Shown here: positions 1-8,417 of the stretch, one piece after another | How positions within the stretch are numbered: position 1 is the stretch's first letter | How the letters are laid out: every line of letters starts with the position of its first letter | Assembly (NCBI RefSeq): GCF_001412655.1 | Contig: NZ_CP012996.1 | Location: forward strand, 1,736,001-1,800,000 | DNA length: 64,000 bases | DNA from: Pedobacter sp. PACM 27299 | Lineage (GTDB): Bacteria > Bacteroidota > Bacteroidia > Sphingobacteriales > Sphingobacteriaceae | Direction: 5' to 3' | The notes under the pieces: model-generated | What the model was told of the DNA's origin: nothing | The model's database searches: none | Seen by the model: only the letters and a program-made list of their open reading frames with translations | Program-made: the position numbers and the translations under genes

Positions 1-2380
1 GAATGTATAGGTTTTCAATGCTTGAAATGTTTTCACGTAAGTCTCTTTGTAAGCGGACTACCATTTCAAACCTTTTTTCTCCTTCGAAGATGACACCTGC
101 CGTATTCCCGGCAAAAGCGGTTTTCAGCAAAGTATTGACTTCAGCAATGCTAAGACCATATTGAGCAATTTTATCACGGTCGTACTCCACTACGATTTGT
201 GGAAGTCCGGTCACCTGTTCTACAAAGGGCTCGTTAACGCCAGGAACGGGGGTAATGAGTTTGGCAATCTTATTGGCCTGCTGTGTGAGTACATCCAGGT
301 CTTCTCCATAGATTTTTATGGCCACATCCTGTCTGACACCAGTCATCAGCTCATTGAAACGCATTTGCATCGGCTGTGTGATTTCTATGTTGACACCGGG
401 CAGGATGGACAATGCGGCTTCCATTTTCTCCGACATTTCTTCTTTTGTTTTTGCGGAAGTCCATTGTTCTTTAGGTTTCATCGCCACCATCATATCACCT
501 CGTTCTACTGGCATGGGATCTGTAGGGATTTCGGCGCTTCCGATACGGGTCACCACCTGTTTAACCTCTGGAAATTGCTCTTTCAGGATTTTCTCCGCTT
601 TACCAAAAGTTTCTACGACTTGCGTTAAAGAGGTTCCCTGCGACATAGAGATTTCTACTGCGAGGTCACCTTCTTCTAATTGGGGAAGAAATTCTCCTCC
701 CATATTATTGAATACCCATAGGGTGATCGCGAACATTAAAATTGCTGCGGCTACGGTGAGTTTCTTGAATTTCAATACTGCTTTTAATGCTGGTTGATAA
801 ATGCGCAGCATCGCATCCATGATTTTATCGGAGATGTTGCGTTTATGCTGGGTGTTCTTACTCAGGAAAAGCGCGGCCATCATGGGTACGTAGGTCATGG
901 ATAAAATGAAAGCACCTACAATAGCGAAGACGACGGTCTGCGCCATTGGTTTAAACATTTTACCTTCAATTCCAACCAATGTCAGCAAGGGCAGGTAAAC
1001 GATTAGGATGATGATTTCGCCGAAAGCAGCACTATTTCTAATTTTTGAGGAGGCAGTATATACCTCTTCATCCATTTGCTGATTGGTTAATGGAATGCTG
1101 TCTGTACCTTGATTTCTGGTGCTAAGTCTGAAGATGATGGCTTCTACAATAATCACTGCGCCATCTACAATCAGCCCGAAATCTATTGCCCCAAGGCTCA
1201 TTAAGTTCCCGGATACCCCAAAAAGACGCATCATGGAGAAAGCAAATAACATGGATAGTGGAATGACTGAGGCGACGATCAGGCCTGCTCTCCAGTTACC
1301 CAACAACAGTAGCAATACAAATATGACGATCAGTGCACCTTCAATCAGGTTTTTCTGTACGGTACTGATCGATCTGCCGACCAATTCAGTACGGTCAATG
1401 AAAGGTTCAATGACTACTCCTTCAGGCAATGATTTTTGGATCTGTTCAATGCGTCCTTTCACATTTTTGATCACCTCATTGAAGTTTTCACCTTTGAGCA
1501 TGAGTGTGATTCCGGCTACTACTTCACCTTCGCCATCGCGGGTGACAGCACCATATCTGGTGGCAGATCCAAATTGTACGGTAGCCACATCACGGATGAG
1601 AATGGGTACACCACCCATATTTTTTACGACAATCTTTTCAATGTCTGCCAGGCTTTTTACCTGACCTACACCGCGGATGGTATAGGAATTACTTTGCTGT
1701 TCAATATAGGAACCACCAGTATTTTCGTTGTTGTTCTCTAATGCTTTATAAATATCTGCAATGGTAATATTGAGGGAATTAAGCTTATCATTGTCGAGGG
1801 CTATTTCATATTGTTTCACATAGCCACCCCAGCCACTCACCTCAGCAACGCCTTTAGTCCCTGCAAGCTGTGTTCTAACTACCCAGTCCTGTAAAGTTCT
1901 AAGATCTGTAGCATTGTATTTATTTTCATAGCCTTTTTTGGTATGCAATACATATTGATAAATCTCTCCTAATCCAGTGGTAATCGGGGCTAGAGTAGGT
2001 TCTGCCAAGCCTTTTGGAATATTTGATTCTGCCTCTTTCAGCTGGGCACTCACTTGTTGCCTTGCCCAGTAAATATCAGTATCGTCTTCAAAAACGATGG
2101 TAATCACTGAAATTCCTGACCTGGAGATGGAACGTTTTTCCAGTACTTCCGGGATATTGGCCATGGCCAGTTCGATGGGTGCTGTGATGAACTGTTCAAC
2201 TTCCTGAGCACCTAAACTTGGTGCTTGGGTTATAATTTGTACCTGGTTGTTGGTGATGTCGGGTACCGCATCTATGGGCAATCTGGTTAATGAATAAATG
2301 CCCCAGATCACCAGGGAAAGCGTCATTAAACCAATGGCCAGTTTATTCTTTATGGAGAATAAAATAATCTTATCAAACAT
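1..2380 (-). CDS. CzcA/CusA-family heavy-metal efflux RND transporter, partial (C-terminus off the left edge)
   Basis: This is the inner-membrane pump of a tripartite metal exporter (Cu/Ag or Co/Zn/Cd class) that moves ions outward using the proton gradient. About 793 residues are visible. Translation of the minus strand gives a typical RND start, with the first membrane helix around residues 10-30, periplasmic porter sequence, and the transmembrane-4 motif DFGLIVDGAVII near residue 398. Its acidic residues mark the heavy-metal (HME) subfamily. Full-length proteins have about 1030 residues, or about 1450 when fused to an outer-membrane factor as in many Bacteroidota, so 240 or more residues are missing at the window edge. 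The start ATG at 2378-2380 precedes a good N-terminus (MFDKIILFSIKNKLA). The DUF6660-type gene lies just upstream on the same strand, a pairing I associate with metal pumps in this phylum. The substrate metal cannot be told from this fragment. Confidence 0.93.
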   Translation of the reverse strand, partial: MFDKIILFSIKNKLAIGLMTLSLVIWGIYSLTRLPIDAVPDITNNQVQIITQAPSLGAQEVEQFITAPIELAMANIPEVLEKRSISRSGISVITIVFEDDTDIYWARQQVSAQLKEAESNIPKGLAEPTLAPITTGLGEIYQYVLHTKKGYENKYNATDLRTLQDWVVRTQLAGTKGVAEVSGWGGYVKQYEIALDNDKLNSLNITIADIYKALENNNENTGGSYIEQQSNSYTIRGVGQVKSLADIEKIVVKNMGGVPILIRDVATVQFGSATRYGAVTRDGEGEVVAGITLMLKGENFNEVIKNVKGRIEQIQKSLPEGVVIEPFIDRTELVGRSISTVQKNLIEGALIVIFVLLLLLGNWRAGLIVASVIPLSMLFAFSMMRLFGVSGNLMSLGAIDFGLIVDGAVIIVEAIIFRLSTRNQGTDSIPLTNQQMDEEVYTASSKIRNSAAFGEIIILIVYLPLLTLVGIEGKMFKPMAQTVVFAIVGAFILSMTYVPMMAALFLSKNTQHKRNISDKIMDAMLRIYQPALKAVLKFKKLTVAAAILMFAITLWVFNNMGGEFLPQLEEGDLAVEISMSQGTSLTQVVETFGKAEKILKEQFPEVKQVVTRIGSAEIPTDPMPVERGDMMVAMKPKEQWTSAKTKEEMSEKMEAALSILPGVNIEITQPMQMRFNELMTGVRQDVAIKIYGEDLDVLTQQANKIAKLITPVPGVNEPFVEQVTGLPQIVVEYDRDKIAQYGLSIAEVNTLLKTAFAGNTAGVIFEGEKRFEMVVRLQRDLRENISSIENLYI

Positions 2381-2494
2381 AAGGATTTGTATTATAGCTA
2401 AAAATAATCAATACGAGGATTCATCAAAAACTGATGAATGTTTCATCGCTGCCAAACAATTATTCATTGTTTTTAAGGAAGAAATGGTGTTGAA

Positions 2495-2815
2495 TTATCC
2501 TAACTGAGGCGGTTGCCAGATGTCACCGGCGAATATGACCAGTGGAGCGGCAGGAAGTTCAGGGTAGCTGACTTCTTTTTTAGAAAACACGGTAGTGTTG
2601 ATCAATTGGCTTGGGCTAGGAATAGCAAAAGCCTGGCAAGTGCTGCAATGGAAGAAAGGGGAGCAGGTATGTGGACCTGAGTCCTGATCACAAGGGATCT
2701 CCTGTACTTCGCTGATGTGCGTTTGCTGTGTACTGATTTTAGCTTCATCATCACAGCATGGCCATACTGATAGGGCCATGATGACAATTGTAAATATATA
2801 AGCTAAGTACCTCAC
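2495..2815 (-). CDS. DUF6660-type small Cys-rich exported protein upstream of the RND pump
   Basis: A 106-residue protein of unknown function. Residues 1-18 form a hydrophobic signal-like segment (MRYLAYIFTIVIMALSVW), followed at once by a PCCDDEAK cysteine pair. A second cluster, CDQDSGPHTCSPFFHCSTCQAF, supplies four more cysteines. This layout, with a signal peptide, an early Cys pair and a CxPFxxCxxC-like cluster, resembles the family I know as DUF6660, found next to czcA/cusA genes in Bacteroidota. The cysteines suggest periplasmic metal binding, which is inference. The pump gene starts 114 bp downstream on the same strand, so co-transcription is likely. The family name is recalled, not searched. 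Confidence 0.7.
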   Translation of the reverse strand: MRYLAYIFTIVIMALSVWPCCDDEAKISTQQTHISEVQEIPCDQDSGPHTCSPFFHCSTCQAFAIPSPSQLINTTVFSKKEVSYPELPAAPLVIFAGDIWQPPQLG

Positions 2816-3215
2816 GCCGCAAACTTATATATTTTTTTAAACTACTGGTGATCTTTTTGACTTTTTTTTACTTTGGGGAGATGTTTGTTTCTAAAAACAG
2901 GGTGATTTTAAGGGGTTCTTATTTTTCCGATAGAAATGGATTGGTTTGGCCTGTTTTTTCTGCGTTCTGGATGGGGGTAAAATGCGCTATGGTTGTGGTC
3001 GGGAAGAGACTTGTTTTTCTAGGGGGTTCGGAAGGGGTTGCGATAGGGTTGCTATAGTAAACAATGCAGTCACCCTATGGCAACCCCTTCCGAACCCCTT
3101 CCAGCTCCTACAATAAGGGCGATCTCTTCCCGAACACTACCCGACCACTATCGCGTTTTTTCTTGCAGAAAAGCAAATTAGTTTTCAAAGGCAAATCTCT
3201 CCATTTTTTGTTAGA
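2816..3215. other. 400-bp intergenic spacer containing a long imperfect inverted repeat
   Basis: The gap lies between the acr3 stop (3216) and the DUF6660 start (2815), both leftward. It contains a two-part inverted repeat (described separately). Two open frames cross it on the plus strand, but they are low-complexity or repeat-derived and show no family resemblance. No other gene is apparent. Confidence 0.6.
2999..3133. repeat. Long imperfect inverted repeat, nested arms
   Basis: The inner arms are 19 bp and perfect: 3023-3041 pairs with 3080-3098 (core GGTTCGGAAGGGGTTGC). The stem continues inward as ATAGGGT (3043-3049) against ACCCTAT (3072-3078) around a 22-nt loop. Outer arms TCGGGAAGAGA (2999-3009) and TCTCTTCCCGA (3123-3133) are also perfect. 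A further GTGGTCGGG/CCCGACCAC pairing is possible at 2996-3004 and about 3142-3150. No T-run follows on either strand, so it is not a standard terminator. It could be a REP/MITE-type intergenic repeat. No transposase or target duplication is visible. Confidence 0.75.
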
Positions 3216-4286
3216 TCAGGCATTCCGAAGGAAGTACTTTTTTCTAAACCAAAAGGAAAGATTGACGAGGGCAATGAGGGCTGGTACTTCTACCAATGGA
3301 CCGATTACTCCTGCGAAGGCTTGTGCGGAGTTGATTCCAAATACACCAATTGCCACCGCAATAGCCAGTTCAAAATTGTTTCCGGTTGCGGTGAAGGCGA
3401 TCGCAGTGCTTTTACTGTAATCTGCACCGAAATACTTGCCAGCAAAGAAGCTCAAAAAGAACATCAATGCAAAATAAATGGCTAATGGAATGGCGATACG
3501 GACCACATCGAATGGAATATGAACGATGAGTTCCCCTTTCAAACTGAACATGACAACAATGGTAAATAATAGTGCTATCAAGGTAATTGGTGAGATGAGG
3601 GGTACAAACTTTTCCTGAAACCAGAGCTCACCTTTTAATTTAATCAGGCTGTACCTGCTGATGATGCCCATGGCAAAAGGAATGCCCAGATAGATGGCTA
3701 CACTTTCCGCAATCTGACCGATGCTGATGGAAACTTCCAGCCCTTTTAATCCGAATAATGGCGGGAGCACAGTAATGAAAACATAGGCATAAATGCTGTA
3801 CAATAAGACCTGAAAGATGCTGTTGAGGGCAATTAGTCCAGCAGCATATTCCCGGTTTCCCTCTGCCAGTTCATTCCAAACCACTACCATCGCGATACAT
3901 CGGGCTAAACCGATCAGGATCAATCCGATCATATATTCCGGGTAATCCCTTAAAAATGTAATGGCCAATAGGAACATTAACACCGGACCAATGATCCAGT
4001 TGAGTACCAATGAGGTGCTCAGGACTTTGGTGTCTTTAAAAACTTCTCCCATGTTTTCATATTTCACTTTGGCCAGAGGAGGGTACATCATCAGGATCAG
4101 ACCAATAGCCAGTGGAATGTTTGTGGTTCCACTGGAAAATGAATTGATGATTCCAGCAGCAGCAGGGACAAAATATCCTATGCTTACTCCAATAGCCATG
4201 GCTAAAAAGATCCATAAAGTTAGATAGCGGTCTAAAAAGCTTAATTTTTTTCGCGCAACTACTGGGGTACAATGATTTGCAGACAT
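3216..4286 (-). CDS. acr3: ACR3-family arsenite efflux permease
   Basis: This inner-membrane permease expels arsenite, the product of the neighbouring arsenate reductase. The 356-residue length is typical of ACR3. About ten hydrophobic helices are visible, beginning with [18 protein letters not shown]. The diagnostic stretch [18 protein letters not shown] (around residue 125) holds the conserved cysteine needed for As(III) transport in this family, and [14 protein letters not shown] near residue 295 is another ACR3 hallmark. It is the last gene of the arsR-DUF6428-arsC-acr3 operon, starting 6 bp after the arsC stop. The start at 4286 gives a short cytosolic tail before helix 1. Family assignment is firm. 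It is not the unrelated ArsB type. Confidence 0.96.
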   Translation of the reverse strand: MSANHCTPVVARKKLSFLDRYLTLWIFLAMAIGVSIGYFVPAAAGIINSFSSGTTNIPLAIGLILMMYPPLAKVKYENMGEVFKDTKVLSTSLVLNWIIGPVLMFLLAITFLRDYPEYMIGLILIGLARCIAMVVVWNELAEGNREYAAGLIALNSIFQVLLYSIYAYVFITVLPPLFGLKGLEVSISIGQIAESVAIYLGIPFAMGIISRYSLIKLKGELWFQEKFVPLISPITLIALLFTIVVMFSLKGELIVHIPFDVVRIAIPLAIYFALMFFLSFFAGKYFGADYSKSTAIAFTATGNNFELAIAVAIGVFGINSAQAFAGVIGPLVEVPALIALVNLSFWFRKKYFLRNA

Positions 4287-4292
4287 TCTAAA

Positions 4293-4706
4293 TTACAGGT
4301 TTTTGTGAACAAAATTTTGGCAGTATTCCTTGATTATATCCCTGACTTGGGCAAATTGCGCCTGGATTTCTGCTTCAGTTCCTCTGGCCTTTGCGGGGTC
4401 TGGGAAGTTGTAATGAAACTTGATGGCTTGAGTTGGGAAAAATGGGCAGCTTTCTTTCGCGTTGTCACATACGGTGATCAGGAAATCAAAATCAAGGGCC
4501 ATATATTCTTCGATATGGTTAGAGGAATGAGCTGAAATATCTATACCATCTTGCTTCATCGTTTCAATGGCCCTTGGATTTACCCCATGGGTCTCTATTC
4601 CTGCGCTGTAGATCAGCGCCTTATTGCCTGCAAAATGTCTTAAATAACCTTCTGCAATCTGACTGCGACAGCTATTACCTGTGCAGAGTATGAGTATTTT
4701 TTTCAT
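4293..4706 (-). CDS. arsC: Arsenate reductase, low-molecular-weight phosphatase (thioredoxin-coupled) type
   Basis: This cytosolic enzyme reduces arsenate to arsenite for export by the adjacent permease. The 137-residue protein opens with the phosphatase P-loop CTGNSCRSQIAEG (residues 8-20), a CX5R motif. The family's redox cysteines lie near VCDNAKESCPFFP (around residues 80-92), and the aspartate-containing loop precedes FPDPAKA. This is the LMW-PTP-like ArsC used with thioredoxin, not the glutaredoxin-linked E. coli type. It lies between the DUF6428 gene (10 bp upstream) and acr3 (6 bp downstream), so these are almost certainly one transcript. Confidence 0.96.
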   Translation of the reverse strand: MKKILILCTGNSCRSQIAEGYLRHFAGNKALIYSAGIETHGVNPRAIETMKQDGIDISAHSSNHIEEYMALDFDFLITVCDNAKESCPFFPTQAIKFHYNFPDPAKARGTEAEIQAQFAQVRDIIKEYCQNFVHKNL

Positions 4707-4716
4707 CGATTAAAAT

Positions 4717-5304
4717 TTAGCAGCAGCCAGATCCAGGAGTACAGCTTTCAGCGTCCGGAGCGAAATTGATCAATTGTATTTTTGGTTTTTCTGTGGATAC
4801 AGCTGCCGTTGCTGCTGTTGTTGGGCTGCAGCATTCTTCGCCTGCGTCATTGGTGCCACAGTTGCCTCCGCGATTGATCGCTTTACATTGTGTGGCATCA
4901 GGAATGAGGTTTACAATTAAGTTTTCTCCATCGATGGTTATTGCTTTAGGATACATCTGTCGGGTATCAAACTGAGAATTTCCAAACTCAATTTTCACGA
5001 TTCCTACAGGATTCAGTGCTAATGATTTTTCTACCAATTCCACAATAGATAAGGCTTTCTTCACTTGCATAGCCCTTTCACTGTCTTTTTCTGAAGGTTC
5101 CCAAAGTTGTAGGATGATCTCCGTCCAGGAATTCATCACACCACCACAATCCACGGATACGATAGGCGCCTGTTTGATTTCGGTGATGTGGTAGGAGGCA
5201 TCTACCCATTGATTTGCTGCATATTGAAATTGCAGTGTTTGCTCAGGATGAGCTTGTAACTTCGATTTGAAGCTTTCCCAGTTCATTAATGTTGTAGTAT
5301 TCAT
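4717..5304 (-). CDS. DUF6428-family protein of the ars operon with a Cys-rich C-terminus
   Basis: A 195-residue protein of unknown function. The first ~110 residues, including FHYHITEI-like and VSVDCGGVMNSWTEIILQLW segments, match what I recall of DUF6428, a family often found in Bacteroidota ars operons. After about residue 140 the tail is rich in cysteine: single residues at CKAINRGGNC, a pair in EECCSP, and CTPGSGCC at the extreme C-terminus. This suggests binding of As(III) or another soft metal, which is inference. ATG at 5302-5304 is preferred to the longer TTG-initiated frame (5313). A second ATG at 5286 is also possible. A probable ArsR site (5307-5327) abuts the start codon, so this gene may have its own regulated promoter. 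Confidence 0.75.
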   Translation of the reverse strand: MNTTTLMNWESFKSKLQAHPEQTLQFQYAANQWVDASYHITEIKQAPIVSVDCGGVMNSWTEIILQLWEPSEKDSERAMQVKKALSIVELVEKSLALNPVGIVKIEFGNSQFDTRQMYPKAITIDGENLIVNLIPDATQCKAINRGGNCGTNDAGEECCSPTTAATAAVSTEKPKIQLINFAPDAESCTPGSGCC

Positions 5305-5306
5305 AT

Positions 5307-5327
5307 ATTGCAATTTTACGATTGATA
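5307..5327 (-). promoter_or_regulatory. Probable ArsR operator, copy 1 (before DUF6428-arsC-acr3)
   Basis: The 21-bp plus-strand sequence ATTGCAATTTTACGATTGATA matches a second copy at 5688-5708 at 19 of 21 positions; the two differences are the central TT versus AA. It contains the palindrome ATTGCAAT and a CAAT-N6-ATTG dyad. Its position between arsR and the next operon gene suggests that ArsR controls both an operon promoter and an internal promoter. The assignment to ArsR rests on the duplication and position. Confidence 0.6.
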
Positions 5328-5339
5328 TAGATAATTTTT

Positions 5340-5669
5340 TTAACAGCAGGGGATTTCACCTTTATAAGAACCCAGGAATGCACCCAATTTACTTTCCATC
5401 ATTTTCCATGTTTTTGGATCGATGTAATAGCATACACTAACACCTTCAATGGTTCCTTGAATGAGACCTGCATTTTTTAGCTCTTTTAAATGTTGTGAAA
5501 TGGTGGCTTGTGCCAAACCCAATTCTTCCACAAGATCACCACAAATACAGGTGTTGGAAGCCAGGATTCGCTGCAAAATGGCAATTCTTGCCGGATGCGC
5601 CATTGCCTTTAATAATTGAGACAATTGGTTTTGCTCGTCGGTAAATATTTCTGATTTGGTCAGTCCCAT
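5340..5669 (-). CDS. arsR: ArsR-family metalloregulatory repressor
   Basis: A winged-helix transcriptional repressor released from DNA by arsenite. It has 109 residues, typical of ArsR/SmtB proteins. The N-terminal QLSQLLKAMAHPARIAIL segment, the recognition helix AQATISQHLKELKNAGL (around residues 52-68) and the beta-wing VSVCYYI are all present. The candidate As(III) site is NTCICGDL (the CxCxD-like motif at about residues 39-46), and a terminal Cys-Cys pair could also contribute. It is the first gene of the ars operon. A 21-bp repeat sits 19 bp upstream of its ATG and another lies just after the gene. Confidence 0.95.
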   Translation of the reverse strand: MGLTKSEIFTDEQNQLSQLLKAMAHPARIAILQRILASNTCICGDLVEELGLAQATISQHLKELKNAGLIQGTIEGVSVCYYIDPKTWKMMESKLGAFLGSYKGEIPCC

Positions 5670-5687
5670 GTCTTGTTCAATTAATAC

Positions 5688-5708
5688 ATTGCAATAATAC
5701 GATTGATA
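5688..5708 (-). promoter_or_regulatory. Probable ArsR operator, copy 2 (upstream of arsR)
   Basis: ATTGCAATAATACGATTGATA on the plus strand is the second copy of the 21-bp element at 5307-5327. It lies 19 bp upstream of the arsR ATG (5667-5669), where an autoregulatory operator is expected. Copies at exactly the two upstream regions of one operon are hard to explain by chance. Confidence 0.65.
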
Positions 5709-5788
5709 GTTGTGTCTTCCAAATAAGCGGGGTCCAAAATACCAAAATATGACATTTGACTGAGCCCGAATAGTGGTGGATAAATGCT

Positions 5789-7354
5789 TTAGGAAACAGC
5801 AGGATCTTTTTCGGTGGCCACCCTATAGGTAGGATCTTCCTGGATATTAACAACAATAATGGCTGCTGCATCTTTTAATAGTTTCCTGCAATCTTCACTC
5901 AAATGAGTTAGATGAAGCGTTTTTCCTATTTTTCGATAACGTTCGGTTAATTTATTGATGGCGTCTATACCAGACATATCTGCAATCCTACTGTCTTTAA
6001 AATTAATAAAAACGACCTCCGGATCCTCGGCAGGTTCAAACTTTTCCAGGAAATTATGGGTAGAACCAAAAAATAACGGGCCATAGATCTCGTAGTGTTT
6101 GGCTCCATTTTCATCGATGTATTTCTTTGCACGGATTCTTTTGGCACTTTCCCAGGCGAACATTAATGCGGAAAGGATCACACCAATCAATACAGCGAGT
6201 GCCAGATTGTGGAGCCATACGGTAATCCCTGCGACTAGCATCCCTACGAAAATATCTTTACCAGGCATTTTATTGATCACTTTGAAGCTCATCCATTCAA
6301 ATGTCCCAATCGCGACCATGATCATTACACCTGTCAAGGCAGCCATTGGCACTTTTTCAATCAGTGGGGCACCAAAAAGAATGATCACTAATATCGTAAT
6401 CGCGGCAATGATCCCAGACAGCCTGGCTCTGGCACCTGCCGAAAGGTTAACCAGTGTTTGTGCAATCATTGGGCAGCCTCCCATACCGAAGAAAAAGCCA
6501 TTTAGTATATTTGCAGACCCTTGGGCAATACATTCCCGGTTGCTATCACCTTTGCTTTCTGTGATTTCATCGACCAGATTTAAGGTGAGTAATCCTTCAG
6601 TTAAACCCACAGCGCCCATGATCAACGCATAAGGCAGGATGATTTGTAAGGTTTCCAGGGTAAAGGGTACCTGAGGAATATGGAAAGGAGGAAATCCACC
6701 ACTCACTGCTGCGATATCTCCAACATTTTTTGTATCAATATGAAAGCCTAAAACAATCAGGAACACCACAATAATAGCGACCAATGAAGCGGGGATGGCT
6801 TTCGTGAATTTTGGTAAGACCAGTACAATAGCGATGGTTAAGGCAACGAGGCCGGCCATCAGGTACAGTGCAGTACCGCTGAGCCAGACCATTTCTCCGT
6901 TAATTACGGTTTTAAACTGTTCTAGCTGCGCCATAAAGATGATAATGGCCAATCCGTTGACGAAGCCAAACATCACTGGCTGAGGTACCAGGCGTACAAA
7001 TTTGCCCAGTTTAAATAAGCCAACACTGATTTGAAAAACACCGGCAAGTATGACGGCTGCAAACACATAATCCAGGCCATGCGATCTCATTAAGGCAATC
7101 AATACAATTACGGTTGCACCTGCTCCACCAGAGATTAAGCCTGGTCTGCCTCCAAATACTGCCGTTACTAATCCCATAATGAAGGCGGCATACAGCCCTG
7201 TTAGTGGTGGGAAGCCTGCCAGTATAGCAAAGGATAAAGATTCCGGCATCATCGTCATGGCTACGGTTAGCCCTGCAAGGATTTCAGTTTTATAATTGAT
7301 CTTTTTTGAAAAGTCGAAAAGCTGGATAAAAGGTTTCTGGAGGTAAGGCTTCAT
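5789..7354 (-). CDS. SulP/SLC26-family inorganic anion transporter with STAS domain
   Basis: An inner-membrane transporter, probably for sulfate, bicarbonate or a related anion. The 521-residue protein has the family order. Residues about 15-390 carry 10-14 hydrophobic segments, with the N-terminal KTEILAGLTVAMTMMPESLSFA region and GGCPMIAQTLVNLSAGARAR in the middle. A cytosolic STAS domain follows at about residues 410-515 (FINFKDSRIADMSGIDAI). It lies 119 bp upstream of arsR on the same strand, with a likely operator in between, so readthrough into ars is possible but not shown. Substrate is not predictable. Family members annotated as sulfate permeases often carry bicarbonate instead. Confidence 0.92.
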   Translation of the reverse strand: MKPYLQKPFIQLFDFSKKINYKTEILAGLTVAMTMMPESLSFAILAGFPPLTGLYAAFIMGLVTAVFGGRPGLISGGAGATVIVLIALMRSHGLDYVFAAVILAGVFQISVGLFKLGKFVRLVPQPVMFGFVNGLAIIIFMAQLEQFKTVINGEMVWLSGTALYLMAGLVALTIAIVLVLPKFTKAIPASLVAIIVVFLIVLGFHIDTKNVGDIAAVSGGFPPFHIPQVPFTLETLQIILPYALIMGAVGLTEGLLTLNLVDEITESKGDSNRECIAQGSANILNGFFFGMGGCPMIAQTLVNLSAGARARLSGIIAAITILVIILFGAPLIEKVPMAALTGVMIMVAIGTFEWMSFKVINKMPGKDIFVGMLVAGITVWLHNLALAVLIGVILSALMFAWESAKRIRAKKYIDENGAKHYEIYGPLFFGSTHNFLEKFEPAEDPEVVFINFKDSRIADMSGIDAINKLTERYRKIGKTLHLTHLSEDCRKLLKDAAAIIVVNIQEDPTYRVATEKDPAVS

Positions 7355-7429
7355 TTGCCTGTAAAGTTACGTTGGATTTATCAGGCTTTAATCTACGGAA
7401 GCTGAAAAATTTAGATGGGCAGAGATAAT

Positions 7430-8084
7430 TGTTGGTCGGTTTAATCAGACTCGAGTCGTTGGGACTGCGATCTGCGATGTCTTTGGTGACTTGAAACCTG
7501 GTCATCAATTCCGGGGGATAGCTCATACAGAGTGCAAGGAGGCTTCTTCTTCAATGGTTTTACTGAGCCAGACTTTCTCCGTTTCCGGCGGTAAAATGAC
7601 TGGCATAGATTTGCTGATGCCACTAATGAGCTCATTACCGGGAATGGTGATGATGCAAAAGGATTCATATCTTTCTTTTGTGATGGGGTCAATCCAGGCA
7701 GACCAGATTCCGGCCATCGAGAATACCTTCCTGTCTTTTAATGTGAAGCGAAAGGGATATTTTTCTGCTCCAAACCTTTTCCAGAGATAAAAGCCATCAG
7801 CCAGCAGCAGACAGCGTTTATGGGTTACCATAAGCTTTCTAAACAGTTGCTTAGAAAGAATTTGGGAATGCCCAACGGTACACCTGATCGATTTCCGCTC
7901 TTTAAAAAAAAGGGAACCATGAGTAGTACATTTTTTTCATTAAATGAGGTTCATCAGCCCTGATCACCATACCCGGCATGTAGATGCCGATGTTATAGGT
8001 AGGCGTATAGGCTGCTTCTAATTCATACGGATAGTATTGCTGTATCACTGGAAGCGCTTCTGTAAGAGAAAACGATAAACTCAT
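7430..8084 (-). pseudogene. Frameshifted SRAP (HMCES/YedK-like) relic
   Basis: Three minus-strand frames together read like one ~220-residue SRAP protein. Part 1 starts at ATG 8082-8084 (MSLSFSLTEALP) and runs through TPTYNIGIYMPGMVI to YYSWFPFF, then stops at a run of eight T. Removing one T restores KERKSIRCTVGHSQILS. Part 2 (to 7523) holds KRCLLLADGFYLWKR and SMPVILPPETEKVW, then stops. Another one-base shift restores YPPELMTRFQVTKDIAD. Intact SRAP proteins begin MCGR with catalytic Cys2 and have NARxET, DGFYEW and HxRMPVIL. Here Cys2, the Asn, the Glu and the His all appear to be replaced, so it looks inactive even without the shifts. The right end is approximate. Sequencing error could explain the shifts but not the residue losses. 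Confidence 0.65.
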
Positions 8085-8118
8085 AGTGTGGAAATTAGTT
8101 TTTTCCGTTAATGTAATA

Positions 8119-8406
8119 TTACTTATGGATTTGGAGTTCGTGCTGTAATTCCTTAATCTCTTCCTGCATATCATGTAGGCGCTGCAGTAAATGCCTGATG
8201 GCATCGATCCCTTCTATATTGATTTGAAGGTCATAGTGCAAATGAACATATTTATCCAATTCTGCGAGCTGATCTGTATGGATACATTTTTCTTTTTCAA
8301 CAACCGGGAAGCGGACAATTTCTGATTCTTCCAGTGAGACCATAAAAGAAGGGTCTATGTGATAATTGATACAATATTCAGTGATGGTGATGAATTCTGT
8401 TTCCAT
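8119..8406 (-). CDS. cbpM: Chaperone modulator CbpM
   Basis: A 95-residue MerR-like helical protein that in E. coli binds the J domain of CbpA and restrains it. The N-terminus ITITEYCINYHIDPSFMVSLEESEIV resembles the CbpM helix-turn-helix. The C-terminal half, LDKYVHLHYDLQINIEGIDAI followed by a heptad-like RLHDMQEEIKELQHELQ, forms the dimerising coiled coil. It follows the cbpA gene by 12 bp on the same strand, the usual arrangement. Confidence rests on both the sequence pattern and the neighbour. Confidence 0.88.
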   Translation of the reverse strand: METEFITITEYCINYHIDPSFMVSLEESEIVRFPVVEKEKCIHTDQLAELDKYVHLHYDLQINIEGIDAIRHLLQRLHDMQEEIKELQHELQIHK

Positions 8407-8417
8407 AGCTGTAGGGA

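Noticed and set aside
161..797. Two plus-strand open frames
   Set aside because: They lie antisense to the CzcA/CusA pump, whose conserved motifs run through the region.
1119..1741. Plus-strand open frames of up to 181 codons
   Set aside because: Antisense to the RND pump. No family pattern, and the opposite strand encodes the conserved DFGLIVDGAV segment.
3064..3420. 118-codon plus-strand frame
   Set aside because: Its first part is inverted-repeat DNA and its second part is antisense to the acr3 C-terminus.
6099..6632. 177-codon plus-strand frame
   Set aside because: Antisense to the SulP transporter core and without any recognisable domain.
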